From Macadamia tetraphylla (taxonomy: Eukaryota > Streptophyta > Magnoliopsida > Proteales > Proteaceae), in assembly GCA_022985045.1 (NCBI GenBank), contig CM040963.1, positions 6,435,873-6,499,872 on the forward strand: a DNA stretch of 64,000 bases. The letters run 5' to 3'. A program made the translations under genes and the position numbers. Positions within the stretch are counted from its first letter, which is position 1. The number at the start of each line of letters is the position of its first letter. A model generated the notes under the pieces. It worked only from the letters and a program-made list of their open reading frames with translations. It made no database searches and was not told the DNA's origin. Positions 21,835 to 33,959 of this stretch are shown here, one piece after another.

Positions 21835-23611
21835 CTTTTGCTAAGAGTCATCAAGAATACTTTATTAATAATGAAGGAAGAATAAAATTACATCCACGTT
21901 GGGTTGATAATCTACCTTCGGCATGGCCATCAACAGATTAACAACTCAAATAATGAGCTGTGATGGGCAGTTAATCTACCTTCGGTATCACCATCAGTAG
22001 ACTAACAACTCAAGTGGAAAGCCATGTATAACTTATGAGAACTTGTATCTAGACCTCATTTGAGCATCCCAATTTACATTTTCAAGAATAAAAGAATGTG
22101 TTTCCGAAATTATATTTGTCTAGTGGCTGTGGCATGGCTAACTTGTCAATGACAACATTAGCCTCACGGTAGATGTGTGTAATTGCCCATTATGAGCTGT
22201 CTAAAATTCTTTGCACCGACCGCCATTGTTGTTGAAACATTCATGGAATATTGCTATTGTGAATGCCTAGGACCACATGTTTAGAATCACATTCAATCTA
22301 GAGTTTCCTCATATTCCTTGCATTGCTTTTTTAATGCCCATGAAGAAAGCTGGGGAGATCGGGGCTGAATATCATGTCTCATGTTGTTTCATTCTTTCCA
22401 TAGATAATAGGGAGTGAGGATGAGAAGAGCTAACCAAGCTTGCTTCAGATGAATAGTGTTTTTCTTCTGCTTCCACCATGGAAAAAGCTCCTCAGGAGAA
22501 GGGAAACCACCCCAAAGTGCACTAAAGATAGATAGGATAACTTTCCAAACCCTAACACTGAAATCACATTCAACATTAAGTGGGAAAGGTACTTTAGATT
22601 GTTATGGCACAAATCACACCTAGAGACCATTGGCACCCTGTTTTTAGAACTTGATCATTTGTGGGGAGACGCTTATGACACATCCTCCATCCGAAAAAGG
22701 AGTAGCGGGGATGCAAACCTTTCAGCCACACAATTCACCCACCCTTATAATGGTTTCCTTCTTCTTATGCCTTCCCATGCGGATTTCACAGAGAATCGAC
22801 CTGACTCTGAGAGGGATCACACTCACAGATCAGCCACTGCGACTAATGGAAGCTCAATAGAGTGAATTTGATCATATACTGCCGCTAGATCATGATTTGA
22901 GACCATCGCTAAGGACCATTGACCATTGGCTACAAAATCTGTAACATAGACTGAAATAAATCCCATTGGAATAGGGGCATTGCTAGGTAGCCAGAATTTG
23001 ACTGAACATGCATCTCCCACAACCCATCATTCTGATTCACTAATGAAATTACATATTTTACAAAGACCAGGCATAATGGATGAGGAAGATATCTTTTTTA
23101 GAGAACCATCGTTTGCCATCAAACGACTACGCAAGAACTTTGCAAATAGAGAATTAGCAGATTTGATAAACCTCCCCAGTTTAGATGATAAAGCTAGATT
23201 GACCTCCTGAAGGCATGGAATGCCCAGTCCGCCCTCCTACTTTGGTTTGCACAAAGAGTCCCATTTAACTGTTATTGCTTTGGCAGTGGAAGCCTCCCCA
23301 GACCAAATAAAATTGTGTACCCATGTCTCTATGACTGTAATAGAAACAGAGGACCAGAGATATATAGAGAAGTTGTGTTACCGATTTAACTAGTTCTACT
23401 CTGCCTGCCATAGAGAGAAGACGCCCCTTCCATCTAGATAGGCATTCTTAGAATTTTTCCACCAAAGGCATAATTAGGTTGCTCTTAACTCTCCCTTTAA
23501 AGATCTGAACTCCTAGATATCGCGTGGGAAAGAAACATTTAGGAATTCACAAGATTTCCTTAACACGAGCCTTCCTAGAGTAGGAAATCGTGCAAAGATA
23601 GATTTGATTCT

Positions 23612-25032
23612 TGTTGGGAGTATCCCTCTCCATAAAGGTTTTGATGATAACAAACAAGTAGGGCTCCAACAACTATCTCTTTAAGTGCCATGTAAAGGAT
23701 CACATTGAGGAAGCACCATGTAGAGGACCACTTCAATGAAGCCCAAGATGCAAGTGGGATTGCCAAATTGGAATAAATCAAGATGGAGAATCTGAAGAAC
23801 TATTGAAGAGCTCTAAGAGGCATTGAAGAAGTAGAAGATCTCAAATTGAAGAAATTGAAGAGTTCGATACTTCTAGATTAGGTTGTAATTCACACACTCA
23901 CACACGCACTACACTCACGAGTCTTAATCATGGAAAACACCCCAAGACACTTTTACCTTCTTGTGTGACTGCCAGACAGTCAAAACAAAAAGAGGTCAAC
24001 CGGCAACTGTCGAATGGGAACCGACAACTGCCGCTTTGCCTCTGTGATGAGTTTTTCATCAGAAAATGCAAACAATGGTCAACCGGCAATTGCCGGATGG
24101 GAACCGACAACTGCTGAATTTAACCAGAAATTGAACTGGCTAGCTGGATCAATTCCGGATCATATGCATGTATACAACTTATCCCACAGAGAGAAACCGA
24201 CAACTTCCGGTTAGAAGCGGCAACTGCCGGTTGACCTCCAAAGACTCCAACAGCTATATTTATGAGTCTAACTGCTAGTTTCACATAGCTGGACTAGGAA
24301 GCGGCAACTGCCGGTTGAGAAAATTTCTATCCGTTAGAAATTATTCTCCTTCCAAATTGAGTGATATTATTACTCTAATTAAGCCTAGCCTCTACCTATA
24401 TAAATACCCCACTAATGACTTTAATAATTAACAATTAAGAGAGCATTAAGCAATCATATTTAAGTCATTTGTAAGAATCAACTGCTATTATTATTGGGGT
24501 TATTCTTGAAGTCAAACATGTTCTCCAAGAACTCGAGGACTTCAGCAAAAGTCTCTCTCATCAGTTCATTCTTAGGAGAGACTACAAAACGTGCATTCAA
24601 GCTTACATTTGCATATTCATATTTGCACGCACCGCATGAGGTAAACTTGAACCATTATATTCCACTTGTTTATTTTATTATTTTTTACATTCTCCTTGAC
24701 TGTAATTAGGATTGTGTCAGGATCCTCTTATCCTAAAAAGAGTTAGGTGACTCTCCATCGTAAAATGGGATTTTAAGAGGTGCCTCTCTACCTTGAAAGA
24801 GATTGTAAGGATACTCTTGTCCTAAACAATATTCTGTAAAGGTTTTCTTCCATACCTACTGTACTGAAAGGGAAAGCTAGTGGAATACCTTACAAGTGGA
24901 ACTTGTAGGGAGTGGATTAGACTTGAGTTGAGTCGAACCACTATAAACCTTGGTGTTATGTGATTGTGAGTATTTTACTATTCTGTAATTTTTATTCTAC
25001 AATCACTCTCTAGGTTATTTCAATTCTTCTCA
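23612..25032 (+). mobile_element. solo LTR, copia-type (SIRE/Maximus-like), inside LINE
   Basis: Starts TGTTGGG and ends TTCTCA. It contains GATGATAACAAAC near the start, a TATA box CCTATATAAATA (about 24395) and GAACCACTATAAACCTTGGTG near the end, all typical of large copia LTRs. LINE sequence is continuous across it when compared with the LINE at 37-41 kb. Flanks GATTC/GATTA suggest an eroded 5-bp target duplication. No second LTR or internal region is present. Confidence 0.68.
23990..24325. repeat. repeated CCGGCAACTGCCGG-type words in solo LTR
   Basis: About seven copies of a short palindromic word (CCGGCAATTGCCGG and variants such as CCGACAACTGCCG), irregularly spaced upstream of the LTR TATA box. 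They could be protein-binding sites in the LTR promoter, by position only. Confidence 0.6.
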
Positions 25033-26239
25033 AGATTAATAGCCTAACCATAGAAAACTTGATACCTATCAATGAATCTCTTGAGATTCTTTACACCTCG
25101 TAAGTCCGCATTAATGAAGATGAAAAGGTCGTTGGAAAATAGTAAATGAGAAGGGGTAAACGCATTTCATGGTCCATAAAGAACTTTAACCAAGCCTTTT
25201 CTTCCAAGGTTCTGTAGACCACGATAGAAAACTTCTTCAAAACTAGAATAAATAACATCAAGGAGAGTAGGTCTCCTTGGCGAAGGCCCCCTTTCCACAC
25301 ACCCCCGGCTGGGGCCTCATTAACTAAGATTGACAATCTCGATGAGGAAAGTATTTGACGGATTCAATGAATCCATTTTAGGTGAAAGCCAAATTTGTCA
25401 AAAGCTTTCTAGGCATGAAGCTTTAAACCCATGCTCCACCAAAGCTCTTTATACTCATCATATTTCTAAAACCCCAATTGAAGAAAAAATAACTTTCCCC
25501 TTTTGGAATGCTCCTTGCTCTTCAGAGATGAGCTTTGGAAGCAATTCAGACAATCGAGATGCCATCATTTTTGGAATCATCTTGAAAATAAAATTTCCAA
25601 GGCAGAGTGGCTGCAATTGGCTAACTTTCCTTGCATTTATGATCTTGGAAATTAATGTAAGGAAATCACAGTTGGCACCTTTAGTCTCCACCCCCTCTCT
25701 AAAAAAGTTGCATTCTTGATCTTGGGAATTAATGTAAGAAAATTGTAGTTAGGGCCTTAGTTACCATCCCCTCTATTAAAAAGTTTTGAACTATAGCACA
25801 TACATCCATCCCCACAATGTACCAGCATACTTGAAAGAAAGTACCTGGGAAGCCATCTGGACCTAGAGCACTGTCAGGGTCAAGATCGGTCATAGCTACC
25901 CTTATTTCATCTCGGGATGGAAACAATTAACTCTGCATTGTAGGTCTCAGAGACGAGAATTGGAATGTTAGCAAGCAGCGCCTCATCTTGAATCATGCAT
26001 ACCTTTCTATGAAAGTTTTCATAATGATCCACCAACTTAGACCCAATGGAAAAAATTTCTGTGTGAATGGTTCCATCCTTTATATGCAACTGGAGAATAG
26101 AATTTCTGGTCCTACGCATTTTAGTTGAGAGGTGAAAATTTTAGAGCATCGGTCGCCATGCTTCAGCCATCTATGCCTTAATTTTTCTGCCCATGGCTTC
26201 TCTTTAAGCACCACTACCATATCCAAACTGTCCCTAGCA

Positions 26240-26262
26240 GCTTGTTTTTTTTTTTTTTTTCA
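26240..26262. repeat. poly-T tract
   Basis: T-run in the LINE remnant near 26240; no other signal. Confidence 0.6.
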
Positions 26263-27297
26263 AACAGATCATCATTAATGCCACCCATCTCAATATCTTT
26301 CATAACCTCTGCCAGGCTTGTGTCCATTTTGGTCACCTCGCAATTAATATGAGGAAAGGTGATATTTGGCCTAGGCTTGGAGAGGGCCCTTTTTTCCTTT
26401 TAAGCTTCTGAGTAACAATGGAAATTGGCACGCCTCTTATAGGAATTTCCCATGAGTGCCGTACCACCTCTTTGAAGTCAACATGATCTGCCTAGAACCG
26501 ATTCATGAGGAGGAGGCTATTCTGAGGCTTAGGCACTTCTTTGCTGTCCACCACAAGAGCCGACTGATCAGAATAACCACGTGATATTACCCTTTGAGCA
26601 CATCCTGAGAAATTGTCTAGCCAAGCTTTGTTACAGAGACAACGGTCTAACATTGCTCAAACATTTCCCTTTTCATGTTATTAGACCATGTGAACTTGCA
26701 ACCCATAAAAGGAATTGGTATAAGAAGAACATCCTCCATAAAACCTGTAAATTCCTCAGAAGAGGCAATATTAAATTTTCCAGAACTTTGCTTTTCATGA
26801 GCATAGGGATAGGCATTGAAATCTCCAATAACCATCCAAGGTTGCTTAGAACCTGAAATGGCACAAAGATCACACCAAAGCTATCGACGAATCAATTTAA
26901 AACAACTACCATAAACCATTGATATGAAAAAGTCACTACCCTTACATCCATAAACAAAGAGATGTGCTAATCTGAAGAGAGGACCATAGTAGGACGCAGA
27001 AGGTCTTCTTTCCAGAAAATCCGTAGGTTAGAGATAGCATCAGTCTTAATATTAGTTATAAAATCAGAACAATAACCTAATGATGATAAAAGCTTGGGAG
27101 GAGACTTATCTGAGTTTACTTTTGGTCAACCAAACAAAAGAATATCGGGTAATGCTCCCTTAGAAGAAGACGGATATCTACTCAAGTGCAACTATTTGAT
27201 ACTCCTCTTTCATTCCAAAAGGCACACTTCATTGGAGAATAGTCCTTGAACTACGAGTGACGCGTCGGTCAGCATCGCTCGGAAAAAAATCGTCTGC

Positions 27298-27506
27298 AAT
27301 TCCGATCTCATACGATTTCGTGAAATACCACCTTTAGGGGATGACACGTGTATTGATACTAATACAATGATCCAGATCTGATTTAAATGTCTCTTCACTG
27401 ATTTAAGGTTTTATTAGTTGTATCAGATCCAGACCATTGTATTGGTATCAATACACGTGTCACCCCCTGAATGTGGTATTTCACGAAATTATATGAGATC
27501 GGAATT
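27298..27506. mobile_element. fold-back MITE, about 209 bp
   Basis: AATTCCGATCTCAT at the left is mirrored by ATGAGATCGGAATT at the right. The arms stay complementary for about 80 bases (shared GTGAAATACCAC and ACACGTGTATTGATAC), leaving a loop of about 40 bases. It sits in the LINE remnant between endonuclease and the putative ORF1. It would make a long hairpin RNA if transcribed. Confidence 0.8.
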
Positions 27507-28345
27507 AGATATTTCAACCCGCATGCTCTCTTGGGGAACCTGATTGAGGATTTTATTAACAATGATTGACTCATTCCCACGTCTCTCTCTTCTTTTTTCT
27601 TTTTGGCACCTTGTGCACTGGTCTCAACATCATCAGCAGTTAGTAATAAGCAGAGCACAGAAAAGGTAGGACGATGTTCATCATCTGGATGAAATATTTA
27701 TATTCAATTATAGTCACTTTTTGGATTAGCACCAGATCTGGCTCAGGTTTGACCATTAAAGCCACCTCTAGCCTTCCACAATTTGCCTCTTCAGAGAAAC
27801 CTAAGTTGGTAAGATCGCTTACATTTCTTTGATAAGTGTTTATTGCATTATCTTACACACCAAGATTTGGCATGTTTATGTGATTAGAAATTTGAGAGAA
27901 TTCTATAACATTATCCTCTATTTGTGCTCGATTGGGGTGAATCACATCATCTAGGGTACGTTGTTGGTCCATCTGCAATACCTCTGATTGCACTCGAGGC
28001 CTCCATTGTTTCCTCTCTCTTCGTCGCTGAGCTAGTGCTTGTTGGTCAACATAGTCTGCACCAGACATTGAAGGTTCCTTTTCTTGCATCGGTTGCTTAT
28101 TTGGGCATACATCAGTGCGGAGTCTATAAAGATGACAATATGCACATCAAGATTGGGTGGTCTTCAAATTCCATTATTTGCTTAAAAACAAACATTTCGG
28201 TCGAATTCAAAAGCTTTCTTTTATATAGATTTTTCTTCATATGTGGTTGTATATCATCTATATCAACATAGGCTCAAACAAAGTGACCGAAGTGGGAGTC
28301 TCTTGTGCATCAATCAATAGCGATAGGACATTATACCACCTTAAT

Positions 28346-28847
28346 TGCAACACCCCAACCCCGTTAACCTTGGCACAATATTGTTCTCTTTGGCCTGGGC
28401 CTCAGACTTTAAAACGCGTTGTGTCATGTTAAGGAGGCTAGAGGATCTCTCAAATATGCTGGTACTTATCGTATTTTTTATGGAGACACCTCATTGATCT
28501 TTTAGGCGGATATAGTACTTATCAGATTCTTGGGTGTCACAATCTTCCCCTCTTTTCGCACAACATCCCGTTGTGGCCCCATACACTATCAAAGTCTGCT
28601 CTGATGCCATTTGTAATACTCCGATCTATTAACATTAGTAAAATCTTGTTTTGCCTCAAGGCTTTAAAATGCGTTTTGTTATGTTAAGAAAACTAGAGGT
28701 TATCAACTAGCCCAACAATCTCTTCCTAGGCGATGTGGGACTAAAGTTTAAGCATCCTTATCGCCCGGTACTTACTATTTTTTTTGTGAGGACACCTCAT
28801 CGATCTCTCAGGCAAGCTCGATAGTTATCGTATTCTTGGGTGTCACA
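28346..28847 (-). mobile_element. TRIM retrotransposon
   Basis: Two similar terminal repeats in the same orientation: 5' LTR 28612-28847 and 3' LTR 28346-28541, both reading TGTGACACCC...CA on the minus strand. Next to the 5' LTR is TGGCATCAGAGC, one mismatch from the tRNA-iMet primer site TGGTATCAGAGC. Just before the 3' LTR is a purine tract, AAAAGAGGGGAAGATTG. The internal part is only about 70 bp and cannot code. The 3' LTR lacks about 40 bp present in the 5' LTR. No clean target duplication was seen. Confidence 0.78.
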
Positions 28848-29699
28848 TTAGCCATTGAAAAAAGATTTCCTCATCCTAATATTATTCAGGGAGGTTTGGA
28901 ACCTAACCCACATAAGTCTATAAGTGATATTATCGTCTTCAGGTTTGAACTCTGGCCGCTAGCATTAAAAGTGCAATACCTGCCCATCTCACATGTCCTT
29001 TCTTGTAAACATGTGGCATTGCCATCTTGAATTGAAATGAAAGAGAATGAATCCTACCAAGAGACTTCAGATCTATCTCCTCATTTAGACCTAAGATTGA
29101 ACCAAGGTGCAAAGTTTATCTATTGGAGTTTATCAAAAGTTCAAATGCCCTAACAGGAGAATTTGTGCTTGTTGATCTGTCTCATGTAAGCATCCTACGG
29201 GATTTTGATTCGGTCATATTCCCAACCCTACGGGAGAAGGGAGGTTTTCCACCATTGGAAGCATCCCGTTCCCCACCACTGTAGCAAAAGAGGTAGGTCT
29301 CCAATGTGGAGAAGCTACACTGTGAGGCGCTATGTTTTGCATGACAAAACCTCTATCTTCATGAAACAAAAGAGGTGATTAAAGAACCCTATTCTAGATC
29401 TGACACGATTCCTCTATGATGAATGAGTCTCCAGCCCAATGTGTCAAACTGTCATGGTCATCCTTAGGTCACTAGTTGTTGTGTTGATCACTGAAGGGTC
29501 TCCCTGAAGGGAAACCCTAGTGTGTCACTCATGCCACAATATCATTGCTCTCTCTCCACAACCCTCACCAATGGTTTACTATGATTTAAAACTCATTGGA
29601 TTCAAATAATTTGTATTCTTACCAACTCGATCAAATCATTCATATTCCAGAAATAATTAGGGCTAATTAGCTCCTTCATAGATCCAAAGAAACAACATG
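28848..29699. other. intergenic, no gene assigned
   Basis: Mixed-composition spacer, perhaps the far 5' part of the old LINE. No recognisable motif. Confidence 0.35.
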
Positions 29700-30300
29700 C
29701 ACTATAAGAAAAGTAGACAAAACACATACTTTAAAGACCAATTTAATGGTGGTAATTTTTACGCCAATAAATAGGGTCTTTAATGCCAGTACTTTTTATC
29801 GTCACTAAACGGGGTCTTTAATGGTGGTACTTTTTTACCGCCATTAAATGGGGTCACTACCTACAACATATTTAGTGGTAATTATTGCCTACTGCAGTAA
29901 TTTTTTTATTGCCACTAAATAGAAAATTTTAGAGGTAGTTTGTCAATTACCGCCACTAAATATTTATATTTAGTAATTATTTTATATAGCCGCCATTGAA
30001 CACTCTGTATATTAAAATATAATTATTTGTAAAAACTACCAATACTAGATGCTTACCTTCCATGGCAGTAAAATAATACTACCACTACATATATCATTTT
30101 GAAGTAAAAAAATATTTCACCACCACTAATAAATATTTTTTTATTATTTAAAAAATATAACATTAAATAACCGTCACTAAACTTTCAATATTATCGCCAC
30201 AATAACCATATAAATTGATGTTTTATTATTTTTGCCACCAAAAGTATATTTCACGGGAGTAAAATTACCGCCACTAAACTTTTAAAATCTAGTTCTCTAT
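29700..30300 (+). mobile_element. CACTA-transposon terminus with subterminal repeats
   Basis: Begins CACTATAAGAAAA, close to the plant CACTA signature CACTACAAGAAAA. It is followed by many copies of TACCGCCACTAAA-like words (for example near 29840, 29950 and 30265). Such terminal plus subterminal arrays bind the CACTA transposase. The opposite terminus was not found in the window, so the element is truncated or rearranged. The array is duplicated at 33701-34270. Confidence 0.65.
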
Positions 30301-30529
30301 TTTTTCCTTCTTATTCACCCTCCAACTTTAATACATTTTTCTCCTTCTCCTTGACTACTACTTTCACTGCCAAAAAGAGGTTAAAGCCTACCGAGTTACT
30401 TATTTCTTTTGTAGGCTTACTCTCCTCTGATGGTATGTATAGTTGTTACATAAAGGTTGCATAGTAGGGGAGGAAGGGAGTTGTAGAGTTATGCAGGGGG
30501 TGCAAAGGGAAGATTGGTGGAGATGCATA

Positions 30530-30573
30530 GTGGGGTAGGGTGGGGTGGGGTGGGGTGGGGTGGGGTGGGGTTG
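30530..30573 (+). repeat. (GGGGT)n G-rich tract
   Basis: Seven or so GGGGT units in unit 1, with quadruplex potential. In unit 2 (about 34515-34590) the same place is shorter and rearranged. Confidence 0.85.
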
Positions 30574-31319
30574 GGAGAGTCAGCAGGAAGGCTCTATCCC
30601 GAACTAGTCCAACCTAGTTTTGATTAGATCAAGTTCTTTCATTTCGTATAGGCTGTTATGGCTAGGTTCACGCCTTACCTCACTTTTTTTTCTATGCTTT
30701 TATGTTTTAATCATTTACTTTTCTATTGTATTACAACTTATCATTAAATTGGGAAATTCATCAATATCATAAAGACTTTTAATCTTTTCTTAAAAATAAG
30801 TGAATCATTAGTTTTCAAGAAAGAAAGTCATGATAGTATTATAAAAAAAGGGAATTCATAATTCCATTCCGAAGATGTAAAAAAATGATTTTTTGGTTAA
30901 ACATTAACATAAGGTAATTGACCCTTTTAAAAAATGAACTTACATCTTTAATAAACAGTGACGAATCCTATAAGGATTAGTCATACTAGCATTTTATTAT
31001 TATTGTTATTAAAACATACTAGTGTTTACGAGAACGTAGGAAGACTAAAGTCTACAACTAATTTACAAAGGGAAAAGCATACATACATGTTGGTTGCTGT
31101 CAATAAACAGTCCAAAACAATGTAATTTTTTTTCATTACTAATCAGAATGAAAATTGATCAAAACAATATAGAAAAATATATTCAAAACTATATTTTTAA
31201 CAAATCAATTGGCTTTCGTGATCTATCAATCTAAACCAAAATCTAAAAAATAGAACGAGAAAAAAAATAAATTATAGCACTCACATTCAAATATCCAGTC
31301 ACATTAACTCTGATACCAA

Positions 31320-31808
31320 TGGATAGAAATTTTATAGAGGATCAATATGAAAGTTAAAAAATAGAAACAATCATATATTAAGAAATTTAAAATTGATCTC
31401 CTTCATCTGCTCTCCTCTTTAGATTGAACTCAACTAAAGTAGCTATCTGCTAGTTTTCAAGCATATAAAATTTAAACAAGAAAGATAGAATCATACCCTG
31501 ATCCATTTTGTTTGATGAAGAACTCAAATACTCTTCTCCCTTGCTATTGTTTTATTTGCTCCCTTATCTAGACACAAGTTGTAGATGATGACTACTAACA
31601 GGCATAGTGATCCTTATATAGGTGGAGGCGGGGGTCAAGGACTAACCCTACAATAAAAGTAATTGGGCCTCTCCTATAATAAGAGACTCAATCACTAATA
31701 GGCCCACTCTACACTTTACACTTTAAGATGTTAACTAAAGCCCATTAACCCATTAGGGAGATCACTCCCAATTAGACTCCAACCAACCAAGTAATTTACA
31801 CCCATACA
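31320..31808 (-). mobile_element. LTR plus primer-binding site, unit 1
   Basis: Minus-strand LTR TGTATGGG...CTATCCA, 489 bp, with a TATA box CCTATATAAGG (plus near 31615). It is followed directly by TTGGTATCAGAG (plus 31308-31319), the tRNA-iMet primer site. This is the 5' end of a copia-like retrotransposon. The internal coding region and the second LTR are absent, and the sequence runs into the CACTA-like array instead. Confidence 0.75.
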
Positions 31809-32105
31809 GTTAGTCTATTTTAAAAAAAATAAAAAATTTAATTCAGACAATATACATGAATTACATGATTCTAAAAGCCAAACAGTGGAATTCGTCCACA
31901 TTGCCTTACATGTAACCATCTTTTTTGAGGGATAGCATATCCCTAGTAACAATCTTAATAGGGAAGCAAACAAAACATAATAGGGAAAAGAAATTATTCT
32001 TTTTTTTTTTTTAAATGCTAAAGGATCCATTGGAAAAAAAACCCCAAAGAAAAGGAACCATAAAAGCAAACTCAACAAAATAAAGACCACTCAAGGAGGA
32101 AGGAG

Positions 32106-32395
32106 CCCATTAACTTTTGTAATGGACAAGCAAATGAGATTTACTTTTGTAACTGACAAGTAAATAGCATTTACTGACCAAGTGAATGGCATTAAATTTT
32201 GTAACTGCCTAGTAAATAACATTTACTCTTGGTCTCATCTATCCTTAGGGCAACTTGAAGTTTGTAACTGACAAGCGAATGGCATTAACTTTTGAAATCA
32301 TAGAAGCTTGTAACTACCAAGAAAATTTTACTCTTGGTTCCAACTTTCCATAAGGCCACTTGAAACTTGTAACTGATAAGTAAATGAATTTGACC
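32106..32395. repeat. GTAACTGACAAGTAAAT minisatellite, unit 1
   Basis: Five to six imperfect units of about 45 bp built on TTTGTAACTGACAAGTAAAT and CATTTAC. A matching array is at about 36141-36425 in unit 2. Confidence 0.7.
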
Positions 32396-33023
32396 CAAAA
32401 ATTCTCGAGGCTTCCCTTCCATCTTTGATTTTGGCTCCGACACTTGGCGATTGACCAGTGAAAGCTGCAACTGCAAGCCCGTGATGATGAGTAGAGTTTA
32501 CAGGGAGAACCACCAATGCAAGCAAGGTTCTCCAAAAATAGGAAGCATTTTTTTTTTAATTCGAACTTCAAGTCAAAACCCGACCAAATCTAGGTCTAAA
32601 TTATGGGTAAGATGTGATGGACGGTGCTTGTTAATTGCATTTATATGCATTGATCAAACAACGTCTTTGGATACCATTTCTACGTGAAAGTGGATAGCAC
32701 ATACCAAATGGTGCTATTGACCCCAGGAATATAGCCATAAAGGCACATAATCGGTAGTAGTTAACTATAGAAATGGACAACGACTTTTCCAAAACTAACG
32801 TTGATCACTAATTTTTTTCTCGAAGTTGGCAACACAACACTTAAATCAACCAGCCTCGTGCTACATCTATTGCTACTCCAATCAACAACGGTTGCTCTCC
32901 TATCTTTATTGTGCCTACTTTTGCGATGAAGAGGTTGGTCTTAGGTTTAATTTTTGTGGAGTACACCATGGAGTATGCTTGGGTTATGCTCCCATGAAAT
33001 TGTAGTGCAAATTATATCTTTAT

Positions 33024-33674
33024 TTTTTTTTTGCTTAAGGTCAGTAAATAAATATATTGATCTGAAATATAATAAGGAATGTACAAAAAACCTAGAGGGG
33101 TCCTTACATTAAATCCCACCACCCTCCACCTTCGACATTGCCATCAGCAGAAAAGCATTGAGATCTTAGATATAATCAGGACTCAAGAGAATCTGAATCC
33201 AGTTTTATCCATAGCATCCCATTCAATATCTGAAATAGAGAAGCTTGGTGGAGTAACCCAATCAAATGATAAGCCAGTAGCGACAGCATGTTTTGCCATC
33301 CTATCTGCCACAGCGTTCACTTCTCGAAAATAGTGATGAATGCTCCATGTGATGGAGTTTAAAAATTCCAAGGCCCTTATCCATTGTTGTTTGAATTTCT
33401 ATGGAATTAAGTAATTTGATACACACCACACCACATCCCTGGAGTCACACTCAATTTGACACCATTGTCGATTCAAATTCTGAGCCACCCTAATAGCTTT
33501 AAAAAAAAGCAATAAATTCAGCATCAAAATTTTTAGCCACACCAATAAAAACTGTAAAGCTTATCCGGACCGCCCCCCCTTCATTCCTGACAACTCTACC
33601 AGCCCCTGCATTTCCTAGATTGCCCAGAGAACATCCATCTATATTAATCTTACTGCAACCTATAGGAGGGAAAT
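33024..33674 (-). mobile_element. 3' end of L1-type LINE (RNase H), unit 1
   Basis: Minus-strand RNase H domain in pieces. 33499-33696 carries CSKINIDGCSLGN; 33183-33371 carries WSIHHYFREVNAVADRMAKHA, with the Asp of the AD motif. It ends in an A-tail seen as the T-run at 33024-33033. This is the duplicated 3' part of the LINE at 37059-41239, cut off at the duplication junction. Confidence 0.82.
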
Positions 33675-33784
33675 TGTGATACCCTACTTTAAACATTATT
33701 TTTTTATTGCTACTAAATAGAAAATTTTAGAGGCAGTTTGTCAGCTACTGACACTAAATATTTATATTTAGTAATTATTTTATA

Positions 33785-33959
33785 GGAAAAGGTTGGGTAT
33801 ACCGCCGATATCAAGTATGTTAGCACGCATTGTGTCTATCTCTCTCTTCCCTTTTTCCAAAATGACCTAATATTCTTCCTGAATGATACTCCATCATGTG
33901 TTCCTATTGGTGCTATCCGCTAGCATACTTGATATCGGCGGCATATCTATCCCTCTCCC
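33785..33959. mobile_element. Mutator-like MITE, 175 bp, with 10-bp target repeat
   Basis: Ends are inverted over about 40 bp with a core GCCGATATCAAGTATG. Both sides carry TTATTTTATA (33775-33784 and 33960-33969). Unit 1 has a single TTATTTTATA with no insertion near 29980. A 9-10-bp target repeat and long terminal inverted repeats point to a Mutator-like non-autonomous element. Confidence 0.83.

Larger units (their letters stand above)
21835..28100 (-). mobile_element. old L1-type LINE, degraded and interrupted
   Basis: Minus-strand non-LTR retrotransposon read from high to low coordinates. A possible ORF1 tail lies at 27853-28089 and endonuclease pieces near 26650-26870 (IGDFNAYPY, MGCKFTWSNN). 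Reverse-transcriptase pieces follow at 25458-26119 and 25091-25336 (SALGPDGFPGTFFQ, KGGLRQGDLLS). Then come zinc-finger-like remains near 22445-22636 and RNase H near 22110-22330 (ITHIYREANVVIDKLA). An A-rich tail, seen as TTATTTATTT, ends near 21835. Many stops and shifts. It is interrupted by a solo LTR (23612-25032) and a fold-back MITE (27298-27506). The 5' limit is uncertain. Confidence 0.75.
29901..33674. repeat. tandem duplication unit 1 (about 3.8 kb)
   Basis: Nearly identical to 33699-37709 in sequence and order: CACTA-like subterminal array, G-rich tract, partial copia-like element with LTR, minisatellite, then the 3' end of an L1-type LINE. The LTRs differ at about a dozen of 489 positions by eye, so the duplication is moderately young. 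The junction with unit 2 lies at 33675-33698, inside LINE RNase H sequence. Confidence 0.85.

Noticed and set aside
23990..24325. CRISPR-like spaced repeats
   Set aside because: Spacing is irregular, words are short and variable, and the locus is a plant LTR.
32314..32571. Frames repeated at 36345-36605
   Set aside because: Conserved only because the whole 3.8-kb unit was duplicated. They include minisatellite DNA and have no domain.
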